From the NCBI RefSeq assembly GCF_003400205.1, contig NZ_QUQV01000014.1, forward strand, positions 1-64,000: a stretch of 64,000 bases of DNA. The letters are read 5' to 3'. Below, piece after piece: positions 43,217-53,088 of the stretch (the stretch's first letter is position 1; every line of letters starts with the position of its first letter). The translations under genes were made by a program, and so were the position numbers. Source of the DNA: Bacillus sp. HNG (GTDB lineage: Bacteria; Bacillota; Bacilli; Bacillales; Bacillaceae_L). The notes beneath the pieces are model-generated. The model was not told the DNA's origin. It was given only the letters and a program-made list of their open reading frames with translations, and did no database searches.

Positions 43217-43953
43217 TGCTCAATGTTTATTTTCCGGTAATCAGAGGGAGAAAGTCCCGTTATTTTCTTGAAGTTATTGCTGAAGTAAGCCACATCCGCA
43301 TACCCAAGTCTGTCCGCAATTTCAGACATTCTTAAGGTGGTGTTTACCAATAACTTCTTACCTTCTTGTATTTTAATTTCGGTCACGTAATCAACAAATT
43401 TTTTATTTAATTGTTGCTTGAACAATTGACTTAGATAGCTTGGATTCATGTGAACATGATTTGCCGCATCCTTTAAATTCAGTTGGTTTATAGGTGTTTT
43501 TGAAATGTATTCTAGTACTTTTTCAATTGTAGATGCTGGAAGATTTTCTTCAGTCCCGTCTTTTTCTTTACTCTCAGAATTAGAGCTTTTTTCCAACCAC
43601 TTTTCGAGGCAAGCTCTTAACTCTTCCTCATCGATTGGCTTTAATAAATAATCAAATACACCGCTCCGAATCGCTTGCTGGACAAATTGAAATTCGTCAT
43701 GAACACTTATGACAACAACATCCATTGTATGATTAAGATTATTTAGCTCTTTTACGAATTGAATGCCATCCATAATCGGCATACGAATATCAGTTAGGAT
43801 TAGATCTACCTGATTTTCTTTTACCCAATCAAGTGCTTCAAGGCCATTGCTACATTCGTGAACGACTTTTAATGGTAGATTTAATTGATTAATCGTCCAT
43901 ATTAATGCTTTTCGTACCCATCTCTCATCATCCACGAGTAAAATCATTTTCAT
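43213..43953 (-). CDS. YesN-like AraC-type response regulator
   Basis: Product of 246 residues. Receiver domain ILLVDDERWVRKAL with acceptor Asp in LILTDIRMPIMDG; C-terminal AraC domain (about 150-246) with the two helix-turn-helix motifs, LKDAANHVHMNPSYLSQLF and IADRLGYADVAYFSNNFKK. ATG 43953 overlaps the 3' end of the kinase gene by 26 bases; the ribosome binding site is poor, so coupling is likely. With the kinase it probably controls the neighbouring TRAP transporter in response to extracellular substrate. Confidence 0.92.
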   Translation of the reverse strand: MKMILLVDDERWVRKALIWTINQLNLPLKVVHECSNGLEALDWVKENQVDLILTDIRMPIMDGIQFVKELNNLNHTMDVVVISVHDEFQFVQQAIRSGVFDYLLKPIDEEELRACLEKWLEKSSNSESKEKDGTEENLPASTIEKVLEYISKTPINQLNLKDAANHVHMNPSYLSQLFKQQLNKKFVDYVTEIKIQEGKKLLVNTTLRMSEIADRLGYADVAYFSNNFKKITGLSPSDYRKINIEQ

Positions 43954-45778
43954 TTGACACCACATCCTTATCTTCAATGAGAGGTAATGTGATATTTACT
44001 TGAGTACCGACCCCTTTTTGACTTTCTATTGAAACTCCATACTGTTCACCAAACAAATATCGTATTCTTTGATGAACATTCATAATCCCTATGTGCTGCC
44101 CGTCTAAGTTAATTGTATGCTGTGCTAGTTTTCGGTCCAACTCTTCTAAAACTTCCTCGTCCATTCCTTTTCCATTATCAATAATTCGAATGATATAGTT
44201 CGCTTCCGAGGATAATTCTACTTTAATGGTAATCTTGATATTTTCAAAATTCGTTCCAAATGCATGAGCAAAGCAATTTTCAAGGATTGGTTGAAGGGAG
44301 AATTTCACAACCTTTTGATCCTTTACCCAATCTGGAATTACAAATGAATACGTAAACCGTTCCTCAAAACGATACTTTTGAATCTGCAAATACAGTTCCG
44401 CAACTTTTATTTCTTCCCCAAAACTTACGATGGGTAAATTATTTCTTAAATTATATCGTAACAGCTTTCCTAGTGAGTACGAAATACTTGCAATCTCTTC
44501 TTTCCCCTCTTCTAGTGCCATCCCCCTAATGGTTTCAAGGGAATTATGCAAAAAATGCGGATTAATCTGTGACTGAAGTACCTTTAATTCGGTCTCTTTT
44601 TTATAAAGTGATAGTTCAGCTTCATTTAGCTTTGAAACATAGACTTCCTCCAATAGATTTGAAAGTCTTTCAACTGTATTATTAAATCCACGTGTTAATT
44701 GACCAATTTCATCACTTGATTCAACTTTTATTCTTCCGCTTAGGTTTCCAACTTCAACTTCCTTCATATAACGCTGTAACCTTCTTATTGGTCGAACGAT
44801 TCTTACGGTAAAAACTGTCCCCCAAAAATAAGCGAAAATGAGAGAAATAACGATTGTCCAAGTAATCACGGTTCCTATTTCTTTGATAGGACCTCTTAAA
44901 TCTTGGTATGGAACTGCTGTGAAAAATCTCCACCCAAGATTTGAAGAGAGTGAATAGGAAACGAATTCCTTTCGTCCATTCTCAATAATCAATGAACCAC
45001 TTTCTTCTACACCCAATTTTAATAGCTGCGTGTATTCAACCCTTGTACCAAGCTTATGTGAATCAGGATGATACACATAATGCCCTTTATTATCAAGAAT
45101 AAAAAAATACCCATTTTCACTTAATGTGACCATACTCGAAATTTCTCGAATTCTCCTAAAATTGATATCGATTACAAGAATGCCTATGGGCTTCAATGTA
45201 TGTGGATTGTACAGTCGTCTTACTAGGGAAATAACCGGTTCCTCTTTGTCCTTAATTTTTAACGTCCTACTTACTAACATGACCATGCCAGTCTTAGGTA
45301 ACGATGAATACCAATATTCATCTTCTATTTTTGTGGCTGGGTAATAATTCCGCTGCCCTAGTGTATCAATGACAAGCCCATTATCTAGTATGGCAGTGAT
45401 GTTTGAAATGTCAGGTCTTGAATACGCTGCGTTTTTTAAGACATTTCTAGCTGATTCTGCAACTTCTTGATTATTTAGTGCATGATCTGTTCCTAATAAG
45501 ACTTTAAAGTCTGGTGAGTTAATAATTTTTAAACTAGTAATTTCAAAATCCTGTTCATAATATTCGATATGAGTCTCTACCTGCTCCATAATTTGTCTAC
45601 TTGATTGCTCAAATTCTTCCTCTAATTGTATGGAGGATGTCTTATAAGAAATTAATCCGACAGCTAGAACTGGAAAAACCACCAGAATACTAGAAAAGAC
45701 AAAAAGCTTTGTCATGATTGATTTATTTTTCAATAAGATATAACGTTCAATAAACCCTAAAATTTTATTTCCTAGCAT
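43928..45778 (-). CDS. YesM-like sensor histidine kinase
   Basis: Product of 616 residues. Two membrane helices (about 20-45 and 300-325) enclose an extracellular Cache-type sensing domain; a HAMP linker follows (RPIRRLQRYMKEVEVGNLSG), then His_kinase with QSQINPHFLHNSLETI (phosphorylated His) and the HATPase domain with DNGKGMDEE. This layout is standard for sugar-sensing YesM kinases in Bacillus. It lies between the TRAP operon and its partner regulator. Confidence 0.92.
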   Translation of the reverse strand: MLGNKILGFIERYILLKNKSIMTKLFVFSSILVVFPVLAVGLISYKTSSIQLEEEFEQSSRQIMEQVETHIEYYEQDFEITSLKIINSPDFKVLLGTDHALNNQEVAESARNVLKNAAYSRPDISNITAILDNGLVIDTLGQRNYYPATKIEDEYWYSSLPKTGMVMLVSRTLKIKDKEEPVISLVRRLYNPHTLKPIGILVIDINFRRIREISSMVTLSENGYFFILDNKGHYVYHPDSHKLGTRVEYTQLLKLGVEESGSLIIENGRKEFVSYSLSSNLGWRFFTAVPYQDLRGPIKEIGTVITWTIVISLIFAYFWGTVFTVRIVRPIRRLQRYMKEVEVGNLSGRIKVESSDEIGQLTRGFNNTVERLSNLLEEVYVSKLNEAELSLYKKETELKVLQSQINPHFLHNSLETIRGMALEEGKEEIASISYSLGKLLRYNLRNNLPIVSFGEEIKVAELYLQIQKYRFEERFTYSFVIPDWVKDQKVVKFSLQPILENCFAHAFGTNFENIKITIKVELSSEANYIIRIIDNGKGMDEEVLEELDRKLAQHTINLDGQHIGIMNVHQRIRYLFGEQYGVSIESQKGVGTQVNITLPLIEDKDVVSNENDFTRG

Positions 45779-45833
45779 TCTCTATTTTTCCTTTCCGAAA
45801 GTCTAGATGTCCTCTTATCTTTACATCATAATG

Positions 45834-45876
45834 AAAAATGCCCACCTAGTAAATAGCGGTTACTCCTAGGTAGGCT
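45834..45876 (-). terminator. Terminator of the TRAP transporter operon
   Basis: GCCTACCTAG / CTAGGTGGG on the minus strand (about 45875-45866 and 45849-45841) then CATTTTTC. Confidence 0.75.
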
Positions 45877-45895
45877 GTCTTTCATATTTATTTTA

Positions 45896-46918
45896 TTACT
45901 TTGCAGCTTCTACTGCTTTAGCAATTTCTGGGTATGATTTTGTAAACTCATCAATGATAGGTGTTACAGCTTCTTTCCACGGAGCTACATCACTAACTTC
46001 TGTAATTGTCACACCTGCATCTGTGATTTTTTGTAAAGATTTTTTCTCATAGTCAGCCCATGCTTGTCTTTGTGTTTCTACTGAGTCAATAGCTGCTTGT
46101 TTGATGATTTCTTGATCTTTTTCAGAAAGCTTATCCCACGCAGTTTTACTCATTAACAATACTTCAGGAATACGTGTATGACCATCCATAATAATGTGTT
46201 TTGCTTCTTGGAAATGGTTTGATGAGTCAAAGCTTGGTAGATTGTTTTCTGCACCATCAATGATTCCAGTTTGTAGAGCCGAGAATACTTCTCCATATGG
46301 CATTGGAGTTGCACTTGCTCCTAAAGCTTCCATTAATTTGATGTTCATTTCACTTTGTTGAACACGGATTTTTAATCCTTTTAAGTCGTCAATACTTGCT
46401 AAAGGATTCGTTGAGTAGAAGTTACGAGAACCTGAATCATAGTAAGCTAGACCTTGCATTTTTGCTTCCTGTAAACCATCTAATAGTGCTGTTCCAGTTT
46501 CACTATTTAAGAAATTCCATAAATGCTCATCGCTATCGAATAGGTAAGGAACTGAGAACACGGATAAATCATCATTAAATTCTGCTAGTGGACTTGCATT
46601 TGTTCTTGCAAAATCGATCGCACCAAGTTGAACCTGCTCAAGAACTGATTTTTCATCTCCAAGCTGTCCAGATGGAAATACTTCAATTGTAATTCTACCG
46701 TCTGTTCTTTCACTTACTAAATCAGCAAATTTTTGGTCCCCAATGACTGTTGGATAATCCACTGGGTGGTTATCCGCTAGGCGTAATGTAAGCTTAGCTT
46801 CTTCTTTTTTTGAACCTTCATCAGATGACCCAGCTTTATCTTGTCCACCACATGCTGCAAGGACAGATGTAGCTAAAAGCGTACTTGCAATAATCCCCAT
46901 AAATTTTTTGCTTTTCAT
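45896..46918 (-). CDS. dctP: TRAP transporter substrate-binding lipoprotein DctP
   Basis: Product of 340 residues. Signal with lipobox VLAAC (Cys23), then the DctP fold with the family motifs ADNHPVDYP, RVQQSEMNIKLMEALGA and the arginine that binds the substrate carboxylate near residue 170. Beside uxaC it probably binds a hexuronate such as glucuronate or galacturonate; DctP proteins for both are known. Last of the dctQ-dctM-dctP operon, 57 bases after dctM. ATG 46918 follows GGGGGG. Confidence 0.93.
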   Translation of the reverse strand: MKSKKFMGIIASTLLATSVLAACGGQDKAGSSDEGSKKEEAKLTLRLADNHPVDYPTVIGDQKFADLVSERTDGRITIEVFPSGQLGDEKSVLEQVQLGAIDFARTNASPLAEFNDDLSVFSVPYLFDSDEHLWNFLNSETGTALLDGLQEAKMQGLAYYDSGSRNFYSTNPLASIDDLKGLKIRVQQSEMNIKLMEALGASATPMPYGEVFSALQTGIIDGAENNLPSFDSSNHFQEAKHIIMDGHTRIPEVLLMSKTAWDKLSEKDQEIIKQAAIDSVETQRQAWADYEKKSLQKITDAGVTITEVSDVAPWKEAVTPIIDEFTKSYPEIAKAVEAAK

Positions 46919-46975
46919 CCTTGTATACCCCCTAAATAATGTTTTTTGTTTTTTATAATTACACCTATCTCAAGG

Positions 46976-48271
46976 TTAGTTGGCAAGCAGATTTGGAAGC
47001 CACATAACAACCCCAGGAACATAAGTGATAATTAATAGAACGATTAGTAGTGCATAGAAAAATGGCATCATTGCCTTTGTACCCTGCGCGATCGAGACTT
47101 TACCTATCGCACATCCTACGAATAAAACGGTTCCAACAGGTGGAGTTAATAATCCAATACCTGCATTAAGGATTAGAATAATACCAAATTGTACAGGATC
47201 CATACCAAAGCTTGTGACTACTGGTAAGAGGATTGGTGTCATGATTAAAATCATTGGTGCCATATCCATTGGCGCACCTAGTAAAAGTAAGATAATGTTA
47301 ATGATTAATAGAATGATAATTGGGTTATCTGAAATACCTAGTAATAAATCTGTTACTGCAGCTGGTATTTTTAAGAAAGCTAATAACCAACCAAATGCTG
47401 CAGAAGCTGCAATCAAAAAGAATACCATTGATACTGTTTTTAGTGTTTTCTTTAGGATTGGCCATATCGTTTTAAATGGTGCATCACGATAAACACCAAA
47501 CGCTAGAATGAAAGAATATAAGCAAGCTAACGCACCAGACTCAGTAGCTGTAAAGATTCCACTCATAATCCCACCTAAAATAATGACTGCTGGGCTTAGC
47601 GAAAGAATTCCGTGAAGAAGAATATTACCAATTTGATTTCTTGGTACTGGCTCAGCTTTTTGATACCCACGTTTTACTGCAATGATGTAACCTGTAATAC
47701 ATAGTGCAGTTAGCATGATTACTCCAGGAACAATACCTGCCATAAATAAGCTGGCAATGGAAACGCCTCCAGCCGCCAACGAGTATAAAACTAAGTTATG
47801 ACTCGGTGGAACGACTACCCCTTGGATAGCAGATGCAATGGTAACACCTACTGCATAATCCGCTTCGTACCCTTTCTTTTTCATCATTGGAATCATAACA
47901 GACCCTACTGATGAAACGTCTGCAACAGCAGAACCAGAGATATTTCCGAAGAATAGTGAGGCTACGCTATTTACCATAGCAAGTCCTCCTCGAATTCTAC
48001 CAACCAATAAGGTTGCTAGGTTAACAATCCTGGTGGCTAATCCTCCGGCACTCATTATTTGTCCTGTTAAGATAAAAAATGGTATGGCCAGTAAGGAGAA
48101 GGAATTTATCCCTTGCACCATTTGTTGTCCAATAACCGGTAAAGGTATATCTAAGTAAAGTACTGTTAGCAATGATGAAATAACAAGTGTGAGTGCGATT
48201 GGAAATCTAAACAAGATCAACAGAACGAAACTCGACACCAAGATAATAGTTGCAATCGCGGTGGTTGTCAC
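46976..48271 (-). CDS. dctM: TRAP transporter large permease DctM
   Basis: Product of 431 residues with about 12 membrane helices. The conserved GGLATRIVNLATLLVGRIRGGLA-type stretch (residues about 75-97) and FFGNISGSAVADVSSVG are hallmarks, the latter near the sodium sites. It couples uptake to the sodium or proton gradient. GTG 48271 starts two bases beyond the dctQ coding end, so translation is coupled. Confidence 0.94.
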   Translation of the reverse strand: MTTTAIATIILVSSFVLLILFRFPIALTLVISSLLTVLYLDIPLPVIGQQMVQGINSFSLLAIPFFILTGQIMSAGGLATRIVNLATLLVGRIRGGLAMVNSVASLFFGNISGSAVADVSSVGSVMIPMMKKKGYEADYAVGVTIASAIQGVVVPPSHNLVLYSLAAGGVSIASLFMAGIVPGVIMLTALCITGYIIAVKRGYQKAEPVPRNQIGNILLHGILSLSPAVIILGGIMSGIFTATESGALACLYSFILAFGVYRDAPFKTIWPILKKTLKTVSMVFFLIAASAAFGWLLAFLKIPAAVTDLLLGISDNPIIILLIINIILLLLGAPMDMAPMILIMTPILLPVVTSFGMDPVQFGIILILNAGIGLLTPPVGTVLFVGCAIGKVSIAQGTKAMMPFFYALLIVLLIITYVPGVVMWLPNLLAN

Positions 48272-48769
48272 CTACATCCCCTCCTCCAATTCTTGATATC
48301 TTGCTGTATCTACATTGAATAGATGTAATAGTGAGTATAAACATATCATGAACCCAGTTACTGGCATCGTTAGATACGTAACACTACTTGGAAGCTTTGT
48401 TGCTGGAAGAGTAGAATCCATCATCAGAACCGTAAATTGCCATCCTTGAACAACAAGATAAATTCCAAAGGCAAAGACACTTAGATGAATAATATAATCT
48501 AATACTTTGTTAAACCCTTTTGGAAAAAGATTAGTGAAGGAATCAATCCCCAAATGAACGTACTCGCGAAAACCAATCGCAATCCCCATAAAGGCGAACC
48601 ATCCTAATAATAATAGCGTAACTTCTTCTGACCAAAAAAACACGAAGTTAAAGAAGTATCTAGTGACAACTTGCGTCGTAACAATAACGACTAGAAACAC
48701 TAGTGTTATAAGCGTAAATTTCTCGAAAACGTTATCAATTATTGAATATATTTTTTTCAACAGATTCAT
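48272..48769 (-). CDS. dctQ: TRAP transporter small permease DctQ
   Basis: Product of 165 residues with four membrane helices and the conserved RYFFNFVFFWSEEVTLLLLGW segment near residue 50. First gene of the operon. ATG 48769 follows AAGGGGGG. A cre-like site lies about 22-38 bases upstream. Confidence 0.93.
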   Translation of the reverse strand: MNLLKKIYSIIDNVFEKFTLITLVFLVVIVTTQVVTRYFFNFVFFWSEEVTLLLLGWFAFMGIAIGFREYVHLGIDSFTNLFPKGFNKVLDYIIHLSVFAFGIYLVVQGWQFTVLMMDSTLPATKLPSSVTYLTMPVTGFMICLYSLLHLFNVDTARYQELEEGM

Positions 48770-48790
48770 ATGTTTCCCCCCTTATTCAAA

Positions 48791-48807
48791 AGAAAGCGTT
48801 TTCTCAA
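48791..48807. promoter_or_regulatory. Probable cre site upstream of dctQ
   Basis: On the minus strand GAGAAAACGCTTTCTT fits the cre consensus except at the outer WT and the A of the CAW end. Its core AAACGCTTTC is palindromic. The position, just before the ribosome binding site, suits a CcpA roadblock. Confidence 0.5.
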
Positions 48808-48967
48808 TTCAAATATTACTTTTTTGAGAATATTTTTGAAATGTTATTTTTTTAGAGAAATTTGTGTTTTTTTTAGGTGGGGAAGATAGAGCATTATAAA
48901 AATGGGGTTTTATGAATATAAGTAATGGGGAGTATTTTTTAATTTCGTACACAATCATTTCTTTGAC

Positions 48968-48976
48968 TGCTATAAT
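48968..48976 (+). promoter_or_regulatory. Extended -10 promoter before the membrane transporter gene
   Basis: TGCTATAAT (extended -10, with consensus TATAAT at 48971-48976), 45 bases before the start codon. No good -35 hexamer is at the right distance. Confidence 0.5.
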
Positions 48977-49020
48977 GTGAATATTCAATCGAAAACAGCA
49001 AGATACGTAGGAGAGGTCAC

Positions 49021-50367
49021 ATGTTATTTTTATATGGCTTATTATTTATATCTTACTTTATTAATCTTATCATTAATGTTGATTGGCTCTCCTATTTTAT
49101 TGGGGTCATAGCGATGGTTGCATGGCTTGTATCGATTAAAGGTTCATCCAAGCTATTTAGCACCATCAGTGTTATTTTTGTCGGGATTGGAGTATTCGTG
49201 TTTTTCTTTGAGGGACGAGTTGTAACTGAGCTTCCATTGTATATGTCGTCCATGATCCCGCTATTAGCTATCTTTTATGTACTTCCTTTTATTAATTCCA
49301 TTATCATTGTCGGCCGTTATGACCAACAAGTTAGTAAACTATTAAAGGTTCGCATCCATCATCTTGGACAATTATATGGACGAACATCCCTTGTGACCTT
49401 TTTATTAGGTGGGTTTCTAAATCTCGCAACTCTTCCTCTTGTAAAGGCTGTTATTGAAAAAAATGTATTGCAGTTTAGTGAAAAGCTACGAAATAAATTT
49501 ATCGCACAAGCGATGCTTAGAGGATATGTACTTAGTATTATTGTCTCCCCCATGGAATTACTGGTGATTTTAACAATTGAATATACGCATATTCCATACC
49601 TTCATATTTTACCATGGTTAATCCTATTTACCTTGATCTTACTTTTGTTCAATTGGCTGTTCGGTCACTTTTCATATAAGAAAAACGATTTTGCTGGAGT
49701 GGATGAGCAAATACCCGCTACTAGTCCGAAGCACCTTATGAAACAAAAGGTCTTTTCGTTAGTGATCTATTTACTTTTGTTTATGATTGTGATTGTGGGT
49801 GTCAATAAGCTTTTAAATAATGGATTTCTACAAACCATTGCGATTGTGATTGTTCCATTTTCGTTTATGTGGGCGATTTTGATTAAACGTTTAAAATCCT
49901 ATATAACATACGCGATTCCATTATGGAAGACGCGTACCATTGGCTTAAAAAGTAATTTGGTCCTCTTTTTAGGGGTTGGATTTTTCACAAGCAATTTAGG
50001 AGATTCCAGTTTTATAGATTACTTGCAAGAGCCTTTTACCAAGTTAAGCCACTATCCGTTATTCTTATTTTTGTTTATTCAGTTTCTATTCCTTGGACTC
50101 GCACTTACAGGATTTCACCCACTGGTAACGTTAAGTATCTTAACTGCGATTTTAGAACCTATTTTACAGGTTGTTAATCCATTATCTTTAAGTTTAGTGC
50201 TCATTTCATCGGCTTTATCGACAACGATTGCGGGGCCATTTAATGTTTCTGTTTCGATTACTGGAGATTTGTTACATGTTAATTCATATAAGGTGTCCTT
50301 ATGGAATATGGGCTTTGCGTTTTTATTTAGTGGAGTCGGTACGGTTATGGCATTGTGTTTATTATAA
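49021..50367 (+). CDS. Uncharacterised polytopic membrane protein, ion-transporter-like
   Basis: Product of 448 residues with about 11 or 12 membrane helices. The two-half arrangement, a mid-protein cytoplasmic loop (about 220-245) and short Gly/Ser/Pro-rich hairpins near GGFLNLATLPLV and ALSTTIAGPFNVSVSITGD recall the ion-transporter superfamily (CitM, DctM, ArsB). I do not recognise a specific family. ATG 49021 follows AGGAGAGG. Monocistronic, with its own promoter and terminator, divergent from the TRAP operon. Confidence 0.75.
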   Translation: MLFLYGLLFISYFINLIINVDWLSYFIGVIAMVAWLVSIKGSSKLFSTISVIFVGIGVFVFFFEGRVVTELPLYMSSMIPLLAIFYVLPFINSIIIVGRYDQQVSKLLKVRIHHLGQLYGRTSLVTFLLGGFLNLATLPLVKAVIEKNVLQFSEKLRNKFIAQAMLRGYVLSIIVSPMELLVILTIEYTHIPYLHILPWLILFTLILLLFNWLFGHFSYKKNDFAGVDEQIPATSPKHLMKQKVFSLVIYLLLFMIVIVGVNKLLNNGFLQTIAIVIVPFSFMWAILIKRLKSYITYAIPLWKTRTIGLKSNLVLFLGVGFFTSNLGDSSFIDYLQEPFTKLSHYPLFLFLFIQFLFLGLALTGFHPLVTLSILTAILEPILQVVNPLSLSLVLISSALSTTIAGPFNVSVSITGDLLHVNSYKVSLWNMGFAFLFSGVGTVMALCLL

Positions 50368-50370
50368 AAA

Positions 50371-50410
50371 AACAGCCCTGCTCAGTTTCATTCTGGGACA
50401 GGGCTGTTTC
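50371..50410. terminator. Bidirectional terminator between the membrane protein and Gfo/Idh genes
   Basis: AACAGCCCTG / CAGGGCTGTT (50371-50380 and 50399-50408) between convergent genes, with A run on the left and TT on the right. Confidence 0.8.
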
Positions 50411-50434
50411 ACATCTACGACATTTCATTTGTCG

Positions 50435-51460
50435 TTACAGTTTGACAGGTCTTCCATCTCTTGCCGATTGGTAGATAGCAAGGATTAATTCAAGTGATTT
50501 TTTCGCCTCTTCACCAGTCACAAGTGGTTCCCGATTTTCTAAAATGGCTTGCGTGATGTCTGTGTATTGTTTGACGAAGGATTGATTCGATTTTACGATA
50601 TTAGATGACACATTTGTTTCCATTTCGGTTTGTTTGTTCTCGTATTCCAACCCACTTTTAAACTTCCATTCTTTCACATGGTCATTTTCGATAATGACAC
50701 TTCCGTTTGTACCAAATATATCAAGTGTGGTTGAAAATCCTGGATAAGCCGTTGTATTCCCTTCAATTAGACCTAATGCACCGGATTTGAATTTAACAGT
50801 CGCTACTGCAATATCCTCGACTTCAATGCGTTCATGTGCACGGGTTGCCGTATAGGCATAGACCTCATCAACTGGACCCATCACGTAAAGAAGCAGATCA
50901 ATGTAATGGATCGATTGGTTGATTAAGGCACCTCCACCATCCAATTCCCATGTACCACGCCATGCCCCACTATCATAATATTCCTGTGAGCGATAGATCG
51001 TTGTGCGTGCAGCACCAAAGTTCAGTTGTCCAAATTCTCCTTCGTTCAATACTTTTTTAACATCTTGAACGGCTTCATCGAAACGATGCTGGAATATACA
51101 GCTTAAGGTGACGTTAGCTTGTTTACATGCATCAATGAGTTGATTTGTTTTATCTATCGTAATATCAATTGGTTTTTCAACAACAACATGCTTCCCTGCC
51201 TTTGCAGCTGCAATCCCAAGTTCGGCATGGGTTCCACTTGGTGTAACGATAGCAACCATTTCAATTCCGGCATTTGTTAAGAAGTCCTGGTAGTCTGTGT
51301 AAGGCGTGATATTGTATGTATCTGCCAGCTTTTGAACGGTTTCCTTGTTTCGTGAATAGACTGCAACAAGTTCAGCGTTTGGCACTTCAATAATACTTTT
51401 CATATGAGTATTCGCAATGCTACCGGATCCGACGATTCCGACTTTCACCTTTTGGGTCAT
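50435..51460 (-). CDS. Gfo/Idh/MocA family oxidoreductase
   Basis: Product of 341 residues. NAD(P)-binding VGIVGSGSIANTHMKSI at the N-terminus and the catalytic Lys motif VVEKPIDITID near residue 95; the C-terminal half is the alpha/beta dimerisation domain (GALINQSIHYIDLLLY). It acts on a sugar or polyol not evident from sequence. Monocistronic between terminators; ATG 51460 follows AGGAGG. Its placement near uronate genes suggests but does not show a role in that metabolism. Confidence 0.92.
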   Translation of the reverse strand: MTQKVKVGIVGSGSIANTHMKSIIEVPNAELVAVYSRNKETVQKLADTYNITPYTDYQDFLTNAGIEMVAIVTPSGTHAELGIAAAKAGKHVVVEKPIDITIDKTNQLIDACKQANVTLSCIFQHRFDEAVQDVKKVLNEGEFGQLNFGAARTTIYRSQEYYDSGAWRGTWELDGGGALINQSIHYIDLLLYVMGPVDEVYAYTATRAHERIEVEDIAVATVKFKSGALGLIEGNTTAYPGFSTTLDIFGTNGSVIIENDHVKEWKFKSGLEYENKQTEMETNVSSNIVKSNQSFVKQYTDITQAILENREPLVTGEEAKKSLELILAIYQSARDGRPVKL

Positions 51461-51546
51461 AAAACCAGCCTCCTAAAATAATTCGATTATTACTAATAGT
51501 ATAGGCTCTTTTATTTCAGAATGTAAACGTATATCATTTTCAAAAA

Positions 51547-51590
51547 ATGAAAAAGGATAAACAATACGCTCAGTCTTGTTTACCCTTTTC
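51547..51590 (-). terminator. Terminator of the DUF4097/HAAS operon
   Basis: AAAAGGGTAAACAA / TTGTTTATCCTTTT on the minus strand (51589-51576 and 51564-51551, one G-T), then TTCATTTTTTG. Confidence 0.85.
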
Positions 51591-51609
51591 GCTACATGTT
51601 GTGCTGTAA

Positions 51610-52566
51610 TTATCTTATTTTGAAGTCCCCAGAGCTTGTTCTTGCAGTAATCTGATATCCCCCTACTCCGATTTCACCCAGAATTCGGTGTTCTGATTTT
51701 TCGGAAAACTTCATTCCCTCCATAGTAGCATTTCCATCGCCTGAGCTACTTTTAAAATCAACTTCCAAGGCATCAGGTATTTGTACTAAGCTTACATCGA
51801 TGTCACCGCTGCTTGCTTCCATTGAAATATCACCTGTTATTTCTTCTGCATCGATTATAATATCCCCAGAAGATGTGTTGATGTTCATTTTTTTAGATGT
51901 TTGATTGTTTGACTCAATATCTCCACTACTTGTTAGTAATTCAATTTCCTTTGCTTTATTATTTGTTGCCGTAATATCACCGCTACTAGTTTGAATGTCA
52001 ATAACATTTCCAGTCGTATCCTTAACCCTTACATCTCCACTTGATGCTTCGAGATTCAGGCTTCCTTTAATCATACTATTCATTATTTCAATATCACCGG
52101 ATTGTGTTTCGATCGTCATTTCTTTCGCATCAATTTCTTCGACAGCTATATCACCTGAAGATGCATTCATTTGAATCAAATCGTACATTTTTTCTGGGAC
52201 TTCTACATTAAGGCTTACACGCGTGAAATTAAACATCATGAATTGGAACTTGTTTTTCTTTTCCATTGTAATTTCTACTGAATCACCGACTTCGTCAATG
52301 TTGAGCTTATATAAAGCCTTACTCTTTTTACCTACTTTCCCTGAAAACTCAACCTCAATCTGGTCTTTCTTTGCAGGAATAACATTGACATCAACAGCTG
52401 AATCAATAATTATATTTGAAACCCCTTTAGAAGAAACCTCTTGTTTTTCATTGACATCTACTGAACTAAAGGTAAAAGCCTCCACTCCAGAATTATTCAA
52501 CGTGATAATTACGCCTAAAACTCCGATTAACACAAAGATTAACGCTCCATACATTATTTTTCTCAT
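51610..52566 (-). CDS. DUF4097 beta-helix surface protein with SGD repeats (LiaG-like)
   Basis: Product of 318 residues. One N-terminal membrane anchor (about residues 5-23), then a beta-helix with nine (S/Q)SGD turns spaced about 18-24 residues from residue 135 to the end (ASSGDIAVEE, TQSGDIEIMN, ASSGDVRVKD and so on). Such DUF4097 proteins (LiaG, YvlB) are linked to cell-envelope stress. It follows the HAAS-domain protein gene by 3 bases and is divergent from a NarL-type two-component system. Function is inferred from family only. Confidence 0.88.
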   Translation of the reverse strand: MRKIMYGALIFVLIGVLGVIITLNNSGVEAFTFSSVDVNEKQEVSSKGVSNIIIDSAVDVNVIPAKKDQIEVEFSGKVGKKSKALYKLNIDEVGDSVEITMEKKNKFQFMMFNFTRVSLNVEVPEKMYDLIQMNASSGDIAVEEIDAKEMTIETQSGDIEIMNSMIKGSLNLEASSGDVRVKDTTGNVIDIQTSSGDITATNNKAKEIELLTSSGDIESNNQTSKKMNINTSSGDIIIDAEEITGDISMEASSGDIDVSLVQIPDALEVDFKSSSGDGNATMEGMKFSEKSEHRILGEIGVGGYQITARTSSGDFKIR

Positions 52567-52569
52567 TGT

Positions 52570-53088
52570 TTATTCTCCTTTTATTAATCCTAAATTCCAA
52601 TTTACATACATGGAAAAAATCTTATATAGTCCTTTTCCTGCTTTTATCATTCCTACACCAAGCAGAATGCCGATTCCACATAGCAGAATCGAAATAAAAA
52701 ATTCCAAGCTAGTGAACCCTCCAACAAACACCTGAGTCACAACTAAAAGAGGTGATACCACAAAGCAAAAAGACATAATCCAAAGTGAAAAATAGATGGA
52801 AATAACCGCAATCGCTGGACCTAAAACAAATATGCTGTTAAATAATATCAAACTGACTAAAGCAAGAATCATTCGTCCGCTATTTCGATAAGATTTTTTT
52901 TCTACTAAATGGGGTACTTCGGAATTGTCTTCTAATGCAACTGGTTCCATAAAGCTTGAATTCACGTTTCGATTTTCTTTGGCTACATCGATAAGATCCT
53001 CATATAGTTCAATTAGCTTTTGTCGGTCATCAGCAGGCAGCCCTTTCAAACGTTCTTCCAATTCCTGAAGCATTTGGTCTTTATTCAT
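52570..53088 (-). CDS. HAAS-domain (DUF1700-like) membrane protein
   Basis: Product of 172 residues. The N-terminal 35 residues are the HAAS helical domain (MLQELEERLKGLPADDRQK then LIELYEDLIDVA), followed by four membrane helices. HAAS proteins usually partner PadR repressors or act as anti-sigma-like membrane proteins; here no padR gene adjoins and the partner may be the divergent two-component system. First gene of a two-gene operon. ATG 53088 is preceded by AAGGGAC. Confidence 0.87.
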   Translation of the reverse strand: MNKDQMLQELEERLKGLPADDRQKLIELYEDLIDVAKENRNVNSSFMEPVALEDNSEVPHLVEKKSYRNSGRMILALVSLILFNSIFVLGPAIAVISIYFSLWIMSFCFVVSPLLVVTQVFVGGFTSLEFFISILLCGIGILLGVGMIKAGKGLYKIFSMYVNWNLGLIKGE

